Below, piece after piece: positions 35,872 to 44,281 of a stretch of 64,000 nucleotides of DNA. The stretch is from Agrobacterium vitis (lineage in GTDB: Bacteria; Pseudomonadota; Alphaproteobacteria; Rhizobiales; Rhizobiaceae), in assembly GCF_014926405.1 (NCBI RefSeq), contig NZ_JACXXJ020000005.1:2919001-2983000 (forward strand), in the 5' to 3' direction. Position 1 is the first letter of the stretch. The number at the start of each line of letters is the position of its first letter. The notes beneath the pieces were generated by a model. The model did not search any database. It was not told the origin of the DNA and saw only the letters and a program-made list of their open reading frames with translations. The translations under genes and the position numbers were made by a program.

Positions 35872-36978
35872 TCATTCCGCTGCCTCGCTCAGGTCCAGCC
35901 CTTGCTGGCGGGCCTGTTCGTGTTCGGAGCGCATACGCCGCACCAGATCGAGTTCGGCCTGGAAATCCACGTAATGCGGCAGCTTCAGATGTTCGACAAA
36001 CCCTGTTGCCTGCACATTGTCACAATGGGACAAGACAAATTCCTGATCCTGAGCAGGGGCGGTAATATCCTCGCCCAGCTCTTCGGCGCGCAGTGACCGA
36101 TCCACCAGCGACATGGCCATCGCCTTTCGCTCGCTCTGACCGAAGACGAGGCCATAGCCTCGCGTGAATTGCGGCGGGGCCTTTGACGAGCCCTTGAACT
36201 GGTTGACCATCTGGCATTCCGTCACTTGGATACGTCCAAGCGATACGGCAAAGCAAAGCTCCGGCACATCCAACTCTACCTCGACCTCGCCTAAGCGGAT
36301 TTCGCCGGCAAAAGGATGGCTGCGGCCATAGCCGCGCTGGGTGGAATAGGCGAGGGCCAGAAGGAAGCCTTCATCGCCACGGGCCAGCGATTGCAGTCTC
36401 AGATCGCGCGCCATCGGAAATTCGATGGGCTGGCGGGTGATATCACCCGCCAGATGATCCTCCGGCATGTCGCCATCGGGTTCGATCAATCCTTCCTCAC
36501 GCAGGATATCGGAGACCCGCATGGCTGGTTCGCTGGTTGGCGTTTTCTGGACCGGAGGTTCCACCTCGCCTTCTTCCAGCAGGGACGGATCGAGCAGACG
36601 GTGGGTATAATCGAACGTCGGCCCCAGCAACTGGCCGCCGGGCAGATCTTTATAGGTGGCGGAAATCCGCCGCTCGATCCGCATCGCTCCGGTATCGACC
36701 GGCTCTGACAGACCAAAGCGCGGCAGCGTGGTGCGATAGGCGCGCAGCAGGAAAATCGCCTCGATCATATCGCCCCGCGCCTGCTTGATGGCCAGCGCCG
36801 CAAGCTTGCGATCATAAAGCGAGGCCTCGGCCATGACGCGGCCAACCGCCAGCGCCAATTGCTCGACAATCTGATCGACGGTCATTGTCGGCAGGCTTCG
36901 ATCACCCCGGCGACGGTCGGCCAGCAGGCTGTGGGCATTGGCAATGGCGGTCTCGCCGCCTTTTACAGCAACATACAT
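35872..36978 (-). CDS. phnI: C-P lyase core subunit PhnI
   Basis: 368 aa. With PhnG, H and L it transfers phosphonate to the ribose of ATP, releasing adenine. Conserved MYVAVKGGETAIANAHSLL start and LLAFSTQRGYGRSHPFAGEIR-like segment (here ALAYSTQRGYGRSHPF), then FGQSERKAMAMSLVDRSL. It directly abuts phnH (stop 36979, start 36978). Confidence 0.97.
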   Translation of the reverse strand: MYVAVKGGETAIANAHSLLADRRRGDRSLPTMTVDQIVEQLALAVGRVMAEASLYDRKLAALAIKQARGDMIEAIFLLRAYRTTLPRFGLSEPVDTGAMRIERRISATYKDLPGGQLLGPTFDYTHRLLDPSLLEEGEVEPPVQKTPTSEPAMRVSDILREEGLIEPDGDMPEDHLAGDITRQPIEFPMARDLRLQSLARGDEGFLLALAYSTQRGYGRSHPFAGEIRLGEVEVELDVPELCFAVSLGRIQVTECQMVNQFKGSSKAPPQFTRGYGLVFGQSERKAMAMSLVDRSLRAEELGEDITAPAQDQEFVLSHCDNVQATGFVEHLKLPHYVDFQAELDLVRRMRSEHEQARQQGLDLSEAAE

Positions 36979-37584
36979 TCACGCCTCCCCGGATAGTATC
37001 GCGCAGCTGCGCGGCAGGCAGAGAAAATCCCGACCGGCGGTGAAAATCACATCGACGCCGCGCGGAAACAGGGCATGATTGTCCTGCCAATGGCGCAGGA
37101 AACCGTCCGGCAAGCCCACCGGGGCGATCATTGTCCGGTCTTGGATGCCCGGTCCCCTCAGAGTAAGCGGTTGCCCGCCGTCAAGACTGGCGACTTCATA
37201 GACAAGTGTCACCGAGCGGTCGGGATAGTCCTGCGTGCCGGTAGAAAATTGCGCGAATGCCGCAAGTGGGCTGCCTGCTTCGAAAAACGCAAACTGCGCT
37301 TCGGCCTTGTCGGCTGTTGTCACCGCGCCGGCGTGAAAGCTTAGCCAGGCGGGCGCGGCACTTTTACCAAGCCCGCCGCTCAGCCAAATGCGGGTATCGG
37401 CATCGCACAGTGTCAGGGCGATGGCCGCCTGCGCCAGACCGAAAGGGGCGGGCGGGTGCAGCGACAGGGTGACGATCTGCCGTGTGCCGGGCCGGGCCAT
37501 ACCGTCCATAACGGCACGAAACACACTTTGCGCTTCAAATACCGGCTGAGCGAACCCGCCAGTCAGGCTTTCCGCTTCGAGCAT
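36979..37584 (-). CDS. phnH: C-P lyase core subunit PhnH
   Basis: 201 aa structural subunit of the PhnGHIJ core, a PLP-transferase-like fold without PLP binding. Family pattern GFAQPVFEAQSVFRAVMDGMARPGT at the N-terminus and LRGPGIQ near residue 145. The start overlaps the phnG stop by one base. Confidence 0.95.
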   Translation of the reverse strand: MLEAESLTGGFAQPVFEAQSVFRAVMDGMARPGTRQIVTLSLHPPAPFGLAQAAIALTLCDADTRIWLSGGLGKSAAPAWLSFHAGAVTTADKAEAQFAFFEAGSPLAAFAQFSTGTQDYPDRSVTLVYEVASLDGGQPLTLRGPGIQDRTMIAPVGLPDGFLRHWQDNHALFPRGVDVIFTAGRDFLCLPRSCAILSGEA

Positions 37585-38051
37585 CAGTCTTCTCCTCTGA
37601 CCATGGTGAAGAAATCCACCTTCGTTGCCGCAACCTGTTCCGCCTTGACGCGGTCGCCGTCATTCACGCGCCGCTCCACAGCCGCCAACAACGGCTCAAT
37701 CTGGGCGCGATGCGCCTCATCCTGCCAGAGCGCATCGAAAATCGCTGAGAGCCGGGCCTTTTCCTTTGACGTGCCAAGCGCCTGCGCATGCCCGACCTGG
37801 CCGGAGGCCAGCCTGCATGTCGCCCGCGTCACCGTCACTTCACCCAGATTGAAGGACGCGCCACCACCACCGATACGGCCGCGCACCATCACCAGACCAG
37901 TCTCCGGTCCGCGCAGGAAATGTGCTTCCGGCGCAAACGGCAGCGCGCTCCACAGCGCCTTTAATTCGTCCAGATGGGCCGCCGCCAAAAGGTCGACAAC
38001 TCTTTTTCGATGTACATCATCTGGATTTGCACTTTTTGCTCGTGCGTCCAT
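37584..38051 (-). CDS. phnG: C-P lyase core subunit PhnG
   Basis: 155 aa from ATG 38051 (GGAG 8 nt upstream; the TTG at 38057 is less likely). Segments RGRIGGGGASFNLGEVTVTRATCRL and GHAQALGTSKEKARLSAIFDALWQ match PhnG. First gene of phnGHIJKL, transcribed from the phnF-phnG divergent promoter. Confidence 0.95.
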   Translation of the reverse strand: MDARAKSANPDDVHRKRVVDLLAAAHLDELKALWSALPFAPEAHFLRGPETGLVMVRGRIGGGGASFNLGEVTVTRATCRLASGQVGHAQALGTSKEKARLSAIFDALWQDEAHRAQIEPLLAAVERRVNDGDRVKAEQVAATKVDFFTMVRGED

Positions 38052-38065
38052 TGCCAAATCTCCAT

Positions 38066-38085
38066 TTGTCTATTAATATAGACAA
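38066..38085. promoter_or_regulatory. Palindromic operator between phnG and phnF (PhnF site candidate)
   Basis: TTGTCTAT-TAAT-ATAGACAA, a perfect 8-bp inverted repeat centred in the 84-bp gap between the divergent phnG and phnF starts. A GntR/HutC regulator such as PhnF would be expected to bind here and control both directions. Confidence 0.7.
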
Positions 38086-38135
38086 CCATACAACTTATCT
38101 TTACAAATATTCCTCCGGGATGACAAGCGTGTGAC

Positions 38136-38888
38136 ATGACGGTGCAGAAAGTGGCGGGACAAAAAGCAATCGAAAGACAGACCGGCGTGGCGCTTTGGCG
38201 GCAGATTGCTGATCGAATCCGGGTATCGATCAGCGATGGCACCTATGACACCACTGGCATGGTGCCGCCGGAAACGATTCTGGCTGGAGAATTTGGCGTC
38301 AACAGACATACGGTGCGCAGCGCGCTGGCGGCCCTTGCCCAGGAGGGGATCGTGCGCGCCGTTCAGGGACGCGGCACGCTGATCGAGCGACGAGATCGGA
38401 TCAGTTTTCCGATTTCAAAACGCACCCGTTTCACGCCCGGCATCGGCGATCAGGCCCGGGCACTGGAGGGCCTGTTGCTGGCAAGCGCCGTCGAGACCCC
38501 CAGTGCGGACCTGATGGAGAGCTTGCAATTGGAAAAGGGCGACCATGTGATCCGGCTGGAAGTGCTGCGCAAAGCGGATGGCCGGGCCGTGTCACGCTCC
38601 ACCAGTTGGTTTCCCCTGCCCCGTTTCGAAGGGATCGATGTGGCCTATCGGCAGAGCGGCTCAATCACCGCCGCCTTCGCCGCTTGCGGCCTTGCCGATT
38701 ATCTACGCGTGCGCACGGACATCAGCGCCGTCCATGCCGATCCTTCCGACCGGGACGAACTCGGCCTGTCACCCGGTGCCATCGTGATGATCACCAAAGC
38801 CCTGAACACCGATCTGGACGGCGTGCCGGTGCAATATGCCGTAACGCGCTTTCCCGCCGACAGGGTGCAGTTCACGATTGAGAGTTGA
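38136..38888 (+). CDS. phnF: Phosphonate regulator PhnF (GntR/HutC family)
   Basis: 250 aa. N-terminal winged helix (LWRQIADRIRVSISDGTYDTTGMVPPETILAGEFGVNRHTVRSALAALAQEGIVRAVQGRGT) and a C-terminal UTRA ligand domain (ADLMESLQLEKGDHVIRLEVLRKADGRAVSRSTSWFP). Divergent from phnG across a palindromic operator, the usual arrangement for a local repressor. Its last 17 bp overlap the end of the convergent deoA gene. Confidence 0.93.
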   Translation: MTVQKVAGQKAIERQTGVALWRQIADRIRVSISDGTYDTTGMVPPETILAGEFGVNRHTVRSALAALAQEGIVRAVQGRGTLIERRDRISFPISKRTRFTPGIGDQARALEGLLLASAVETPSADLMESLQLEKGDHVIRLEVLRKADGRAVSRSTSWFPLPRFEGIDVAYRQSGSITAAFAACGLADYLRVRTDISAVHADPSDRDELGLSPGAIVMITKALNTDLDGVPVQYAVTRFPADRVQFTIES

Positions 38889-40191
38889 GCCGTTCAACCA
38901 CCGCAGGTCCCGGCACCAGCGCTTCATCGCCGATGGCAAAGCTTGCCGCGATGACCTGCGCGGCACGGGTGCCGCTGGCTTCATCGGCGGCATGGACCAC
39001 GGCCAGAACGTCGCCTTTGGTAACAGCGGTCCCCACCGGCAGGAAGCCGCTGAAGCCAACCGAATGGTCAATCCTGTCTGAAGCGCGGCGGCGACCTCCG
39101 CCAAGGTCGATCACCGCAAGGCCGATATCGCGGGTGGCGACCGTGGAAATGAAGCCGGATTGGGTAGCAAGAACCGGAATATCCAGCACCGCCTTGGGCA
39201 GATATTGGCCGGCCCTATCGATGAAATCCACCGGCCCGCCCAGCCCATGCACCATGCGTCCGAAAATCTCGGCAGCTCGACCGCTTTCCAGGGCGTGGCG
39301 ACACCTGATGTCAGCAGCCTCCCGATCCGGCTCAACCCCGGCATTGACCAGCATCTCGGCACCGAGCGCCAATGTCACGGTCTCCAGCCGGGTTCCCGCC
39401 TTATCCCCTCTCAGGAAGGCGACCGCATTGGCTATTTCCACGGCATTGCCTGCACAATCCGCCAGAGGCTCGTTCATATCGGTCAGCAGTGCCGAGGTTC
39501 TGGTGCCCGCGCCATTGGCGACGGCCACCAGCGAGCGCGCCAGCGCCCGCGCCTCTTCGACCTGCCCCATGAAGGCGCCATTGCCGAACTTTACATCCAT
39601 CACCAGGCTCTCCAGCCCGCTGGCGAGCTTCTTGGACAGAATCGAGGCCGTGATCAACGGCACGGATTCCACCGTCGCCGTCACATCGCGAACCGCGTAA
39701 AGCCGTTTGTCGGCGGGAGCGAGGTCTGCGGTCTGGCCGATGATGGCACAACCAATCTCCTCCACCAAGGCACGGAAGACCGAGGCATCGGGCGCAATAT
39801 CATAGCCGGGTATCGATTCCAGCTTATCCAGCGTTCCGCCGGTATGGCCAAGTCCCCGCCCGGAAATCATCGGCACAGCCAACCCGCAGGCGGCCATCAT
39901 CGGTACCAGCATCAGCGAGACATTATCGCCGACGCCGCCGGTGGAATGCTTGTCGGCCACCGGACGGCCCGCCGTCTTCCAGGACAGAACCGTGCCGCTG
40001 TCACGCATCGCCAAGGTCAGCGCCACCGTCTCGGCATCGCTCATGCCCCGCAGGAAGACCGCCATGGCAAAGGCAGCGATCTGCCCTTCCGACACCTCAT
40101 CCCGGCTCAGGGCGCGGATAAAGGTCTGGAGATCGGCACTGGAAAGCGCCTCTCCGTCGCGTTTGCGGCGAATGATCTCCACAGCCAGCAT
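38872..40191 (-). CDS. deoA: Thymidine phosphorylase
   Basis: 439 aa from ATG 40191 (MLAVEIIRRKRDG), one base after the deoC stop (TGATATG). Phosphorolysis of thymidine to thymine and deoxyribose 1-phosphate. Motifs: ADKHSTGGVGDNVSL (phosphate loop) and the family signature SGRGLGHTGGTLDKLESIPGYD. Last gene of the nucleoside operon. The 3' end overlaps phnF convergently. Confidence 0.96.
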   Translation of the reverse strand: MLAVEIIRRKRDGEALSSADLQTFIRALSRDEVSEGQIAAFAMAVFLRGMSDAETVALTLAMRDSGTVLSWKTAGRPVADKHSTGGVGDNVSLMLVPMMAACGLAVPMISGRGLGHTGGTLDKLESIPGYDIAPDASVFRALVEEIGCAIIGQTADLAPADKRLYAVRDVTATVESVPLITASILSKKLASGLESLVMDVKFGNGAFMGQVEEARALARSLVAVANGAGTRTSALLTDMNEPLADCAGNAVEIANAVAFLRGDKAGTRLETVTLALGAEMLVNAGVEPDREAADIRCRHALESGRAAEIFGRMVHGLGGPVDFIDRAGQYLPKAVLDIPVLATQSGFISTVATRDIGLAVIDLGGGRRRASDRIDHSVGFSGFLPVGTAVTKGDVLAVVHAADEASGTRAAQVIAASFAIGDEALVPGPAVVERLNSQS

Positions 40192-40192
40192 A

Positions 40193-40981
40193 TCAATAGC
40201 CGCTGGCTGGGCCTGAGGATTTTTCGCCCGACAGGATCGCCAGGATATCATTCAACAGGCCGGATGCGCCGAAGCGGAAGGTGGAGGGCATCACCCAATC
40301 CTCACCCATGATCGCGCTGGCGTGGCGGAAATACAGGCTGGCATCCTTGACTGTGGAAATGCCACCCGCCGGCTTGAAGCCGACCTTGCGGCCGCTGTCG
40401 CGGATTTCCTGGAGCATGATATCGGCTGCCTCAAGGGTGGCGTTGACCGCGACCTTACCAGTCGATGTCTTGATGAAATCGGCTCCTTCCGCAATCGCGA
40501 TCTGTGAGGCACGACGGGTCAGGGCCGCGCTTTTCAACTCGCCGGTTTCCAGAATGACCTTGAGAATTACGGGCGAGGCGATCACCGCCCTGACAGCCCG
40601 AATCATCTCCATCACTGCCGTTTCATCGCCTTGCAACAAAGCATGGTAGGGGATGACCAGATCGATCTCGTCGGCACCATCGGCCAGAGCCGCTTCGGTT
40701 TCCGCGACAACCGTCGCAATATCAAGATCGCCCGAGGGGAAATTGACCACCGTTGCGATTTTCAATTGGCCGTCATGGCCAAGCAGGCCACGCGCCTGGG
40801 CGACAAAGCGCGGCCAGATGCAGATCGCCGCCGTATGACCGAATGGCGTGACGGCACGGGCGCACAGGTCATCGATTTCTTCGGGTCTGCAATCGTCTTT
40901 CAGATTGGTCAGATCCAGCACCGACAGGGCAACGGCAGCGCATTCGCGCAGTTCACGGCTATCCAAGATCTGCTCCTCCAT
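40193..40981 (-). CDS. deoC: Deoxyribose-phosphate aldolase
   Basis: 262 aa. Cleaves deoxyribose 5-phosphate to glyceraldehyde 3-phosphate and acetaldehyde. The Schiff-base Lys lies in GADFIKTSTGKVAVNATLEA. The start is uncertain: ATG 40981 (MEEQILDSREL) carries the bases GGAGGAG just after itself, which would be an ideal ribosome site for a TTG at 40966 (LDSRELREC). The latter start would overlap the true end of the phosphorylase gene upstream. Confidence 0.93.
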   Translation of the reverse strand: MEEQILDSRELRECAAVALSVLDLTNLKDDCRPEEIDDLCARAVTPFGHTAAICIWPRFVAQARGLLGHDGQLKIATVVNFPSGDLDIATVVAETEAALADGADEIDLVIPYHALLQGDETAVMEMIRAVRAVIASPVILKVILETGELKSAALTRRASQIAIAEGADFIKTSTGKVAVNATLEAADIMLQEIRDSGRKVGFKPAGGISTVKDASLYFRHASAIMGEDWVMPSTFRFGASGLLNDILAILSGEKSSGPASGY

Positions 40982-41769
40982 CAACGATCATTCGCTTGAG
41001 GATGGCGACAAGCCGTCTCCCACCAATCGGAGCCATGTCCTTGGTCTCCTCGTGGCTGAGTTCGGCACCCGTCATCCCTGCCCCATAATTGGTGATAACC
41101 GACGCGGCCGCAACCTTCAGGCCAAAAAAACCGTGCCAGAATGACTTCCGGCACGGTGGACATGCCGACCGCATCGGCACCCAGCGTCCGCGCCATGCGA
41201 ATTTCCGCTGGCGTCTCAAAACTTGGTCCAGAAAACCACATATAGACGCCGGATGACAGGGAAATGTCTTCAGCGTCTGCCGCCCGGCGCATGGCCTCGG
41301 CCAATTCGCCGTCATAGGCCTGGGTCATGCCGACAAACCGGCCATCCCCCGTCTCGCCGATCAGCGGATTACGGCCAGAAAAATTAATGTGGTCAATCAA
41401 CTGCATGACCGAACCGGGCGGCATGTCGGCCCGCAAGGAACCGGCGGCATTGGTCAGGATCAGCGTCGTGACGCCAAGCGCTGCCAGCGTCTCGATGGGC
41501 AACCGCATGGCTGCGGCATCGCCCTCTTCGTAATAATGCACCCTGCCCGCCAGCATGATAATCGGCTGACCGGCGAAAAACCCGGCCACCAACTCCTTGG
41601 CATGGCCGGAAACCCCGCCCTGCGGAAAACCCGGTATGTCGGCAAAGGGAATGCGAACCGCATTCTCCACTTCGTCAACAAATCCGCCAAGGCCAGAACC
41701 CAGCACGATAGCAATGCGTGGCAGAAGCCCATTCAGCCTGTCGATGAGCAGATCGACCGCCGGGGTCAT
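40959..41769 (-). pseudogene. Purine nucleoside phosphorylase, frameshifted
   Basis: Low-molecular-mass PNP, about 269 aa if the frame is restored. Intact motifs: VLGSGLGGFVDEV, GRVHYYE, ILTNAAGSLRADM, SFETPAEIRMARTLGADAVGMSTVPEVILARFF. At a run of seven T (minus strand, 41130-41124) the frame shifts. The read frame gives WPEGCGRVGYHQ and ends at 40981, whereas with six T it continues GLKVAAASVITNYGAGMTG to a stop at 40959. The missing segment contains the conserved N-Y-G-A-G, so the unshifted product is probably inactive. Sequencing error, real mutation or transcriptional slippage are all possible. Confidence 0.9.
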
Positions 41770-42158
41770 CCGAGTGTATCCGTCTCGAAGCTGAAGGGCA
41801 GCAATTCGTCCATGCTCATCACCTTTTGCACGCCCACGTCGTCGCAGAGATAGATTTTCGTCTCAGCCGAAGCAAATTCCCGGATTTTCTGACGGCAGCC
41901 ACCGCAAGGTGGGCAAAGCGCCAGCTTTTCAGCGATGACGGCGATCTCGACGATCTTCCGTCCGCCGCCCATGATCATACAGCCGATGGCCGTCGGCTCG
42001 GCGCACCAGCCTTGAGGAAAAGACAAGTTCTCGATATTGGCACCAGCATAGATCTTGCCATCATCGGCGCGAATCGCAGCGCCAACCGGAAATTTCGAAT
42101 AGGGCGCATGGGCATGGAGCATGGCATCGCGGGCCGCCTCGAACAGGTCGTGAGACAT
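41766..42158 (-). CDS. cdd: Cytidine deaminase
   Basis: 130 aa zinc enzyme of the tetrameric type, converting (deoxy)cytidine to (deoxy)uridine. Zinc motifs CAEPTA (Cys52, Glu54) and CPPCGGCRQ (Cys85, Cys88) are intact, with NIENLSFPQG binding the sugar. ATGA overlap with the PNP gene downstream. Confidence 0.96.
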   Translation of the reverse strand: MSHDLFEAARDAMLHAHAPYSKFPVGAAIRADDGKIYAGANIENLSFPQGWCAEPTAIGCMIMGGGRKIVEIAVIAEKLALCPPCGGCRQKIREFASAETKIYLCDDVGVQKVMSMDELLPFSFETDTLG

Positions 42159-42159
42159 A

Positions 42160-43131
42160 TTACCGTTCCTTCACATAGGGCACGCCGCCCGCCTTCGGAC
42201 CATTGGCCGCTCCGATAAAGCCAGCCAGCAGAATACAGGTAAGAATATAGGGCAGAGCCTGGAAAATCTGTACTGGCACTTCACCAATGCCCGGCACCGC
42301 CTTGCCCTGCATGAAATTGGACATGGCATCGAGAAAGCCGAACAGCAGGCAGGCAAACATCACAGGCACCGGCTTCCATTTGGCAAAGATCAGCGCGGCA
42401 AGCGCGATATAGCCCTTGCCCGCCGACATATCGCGGATGAAGGCCGCTGATTGAGCAATAGCAAGATAGGCTCCGGCAAAACCGCAGAGAAAGCCTGCAA
42501 CGATCACCGCCCGGTAGCGCAGCCAGGCCACGGAAATCCCTGCCGTATCGACCGCACCGGGATTTTCGCCCACGGCCCGCAGCCTGAGGCCAAAACGGGT
42601 GCGATACAGCACCCACCAGCTCAGCGGCACGGCCAGAAAGGCCAGATAGGTCAAGGCATTGTTGCCGGAAACCACATTGGCATAGAGAGGACCGAGAAAC
42701 GGCACGTCACGCAGGGCATCAGTGCCTGGAAGCGCAATCGGCTGAAAGCGCGCATCACCCGGCAGCTGCGGGGTGCGTCCGCCCTGGCTGAACCAGGCCT
42801 GTCCCAAGACCGCCGTCAAACCGGCTGCGACGAAATTCAGCGCCACGCCGGAAATGATCTGATTGCCGCGATTGGTGATCGAGGCAAAGCCATGGATCAG
42901 CGAAAAGCCGATGGACACGGCAATGCCGCCTGCAAGCCCAGCCCAGGCCGACCCGGTGAGATAGGCAACACAGGCCGCCGCGAAAGCGCCGGCCAGCATC
43001 TTGCCTTCCAACCCGATATCGAAAACCCCGGCCCGTTCGGAAAACAGTCCGGCCAGCGCGGTGAAAATCAACGGGATCGACAGACGCACCGTGGAGCCCA
43101 GGATGCTGACGATCATATCGAAATTGTCCAT
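42160..43131 (-). CDS. Nucleoside ABC permease (BMP-type importer, subunit 2)
   Basis: 323 aa with 8-10 membrane helices, branched-chain/ribose-type permease fold. IFTALAGLFSERAGVFDIGLEGKMLAGAFAAACV is the typical signature of the YufQ/NupQ type. The EAA-like segment is LRLRAVGENPGAVDTAGISVAWLRYRAVIVAG. One base separates its stop from the cdd start, and it follows the second permease by 12 bp. Nucleoside specificity is inferred from cdd-pnp-deoC-deoA downstream. Confidence 0.92.
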   Translation of the reverse strand: MDNFDMIVSILGSTVRLSIPLIFTALAGLFSERAGVFDIGLEGKMLAGAFAAACVAYLTGSAWAGLAGGIAVSIGFSLIHGFASITNRGNQIISGVALNFVAAGLTAVLGQAWFSQGGRTPQLPGDARFQPIALPGTDALRDVPFLGPLYANVVSGNNALTYLAFLAVPLSWWVLYRTRFGLRLRAVGENPGAVDTAGISVAWLRYRAVIVAGFLCGFAGAYLAIAQSAAFIRDMSAGKGYIALAALIFAKWKPVPVMFACLLFGFLDAMSNFMQGKAVPGIGEVPVQIFQALPYILTCILLAGFIGAANGPKAGGVPYVKER

Positions 43132-43143
43132 ATCGTCAGATCC

Positions 43144-44274
43144 TCACTTGTTTGATGTGGCGGGGCGGGCAGCCGGGCGGGCAATCGTCTGATAGAAACG
43201 CACCAGCGCCGGTCTAAACATAAACTCCAGCGCCCCGGCAAACAGGATCACCAGACCCTGGATGACGACGATCATGTCGCGAGTAATATTGGGCATGTCG
43301 AAGGACAGTTCCGCGCCGCCCTGGTAGAGCACGCCGAACAGGATAGCCGCGATAACGATGCCGAGCGGATGGCTACGGCCCATCAGGCTGACGGCAATGC
43401 CGACAAAGCCCGCGCCGCCGACGAATTCCACCTGGAGGCGAGCGGAAGCGCCCATCACCGTATTCAGCGACATCATACCGGCCAGGCCACCTGATATCAG
43501 CATGGTGATGATAACGATCTTCACATAGGGAATGCCCGCATAGGCGGCCGCAGACCGGCTGATGCCCAGCGTGCGCATTTCATAGCCAAGCTTGGTGCGC
43601 CAGATCAGCACCCAGACGGCGAAAGCCATGACCAGGGCGATGAGGAAGGACACATTGAAGGGTGCCGGACCGAGCTTCAGGCCAAACAGCGCCATCAACC
43701 AATCCAGCTTCGGCAATTGCCCGCCCTCCAGAAAGGTTCGGGTTTCCGGCGCCATCTTGCCCGGCACGATCAGCACATGCACCAGCAGATAGACCATCAG
43801 CGCCGCGCCGATGAAGTTGAACATGATGGTGGTGATGACGATATGGCTGCCGCGCTTTGCCTGCAACCAGGCCGGGATCAATGCCCAGGCAGCCCCAAAC
43901 AGAGCCGCCCCGATCACCGCAAATGGCATGGTGACATACCAGGGACAATAATGGTCCAATGCCAAGGCCACCAGAGCCGCCCCAAGTCCGCCGACATAGG
44001 CTTGGCCTTCGGAGCCGATATTGAACAGCCCGGCATGATAGGCAACGGCAACCGACAGGCCGGTAAAGATGAAATTGGTGGCATAATAGAGCGTAAAACC
44101 AATGCCTTCACCGCGGCCCAGCGCGCCCTGGAGCATGAGGACCAGCGCGTCCCAGGGATTTTCGCCGATGATCCACACGACCAGGCCGGAAATCAAAAAA
44201 GCCAGCAGCAGGTTGATCAAAGGCAAAAGCCCGTAGGTGATCCAGTTCGGCAGCGGAATGGAAGCGGTACTCAT
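43144..44274 (-). CDS. Nucleoside ABC permease (BMP-type importer, subunit 1)
   Basis: 376 aa from ATG 44274 (MSTASIPLPNWITYGLLPL); an upstream start at 44292 would overlap the ATPase gene. About ten membrane helices, with FNIGSEGQAYVGGLGAALVALAL and the cytoplasmic loop GYEMRTLGISRSAAAYAGIPYVK. Homologous to YufP/NupP permeases. Partner of the permease at 42160. Confidence 0.92.
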   Translation of the reverse strand: MSTASIPLPNWITYGLLPLINLLLAFLISGLVVWIIGENPWDALVLMLQGALGRGEGIGFTLYYATNFIFTGLSVAVAYHAGLFNIGSEGQAYVGGLGAALVALALDHYCPWYVTMPFAVIGAALFGAAWALIPAWLQAKRGSHIVITTIMFNFIGAALMVYLLVHVLIVPGKMAPETRTFLEGGQLPKLDWLMALFGLKLGPAPFNVSFLIALVMAFAVWVLIWRTKLGYEMRTLGISRSAAAYAGIPYVKIVIITMLISGGLAGMMSLNTVMGASARLQVEFVGGAGFVGIAVSLMGRSHPLGIVIAAILFGVLYQGGAELSFDMPNITRDMIVVIQGLVILFAGALEFMFRPALVRFYQTIARPAARPATSNK

Positions 44275-44281
44275 CAAAACC

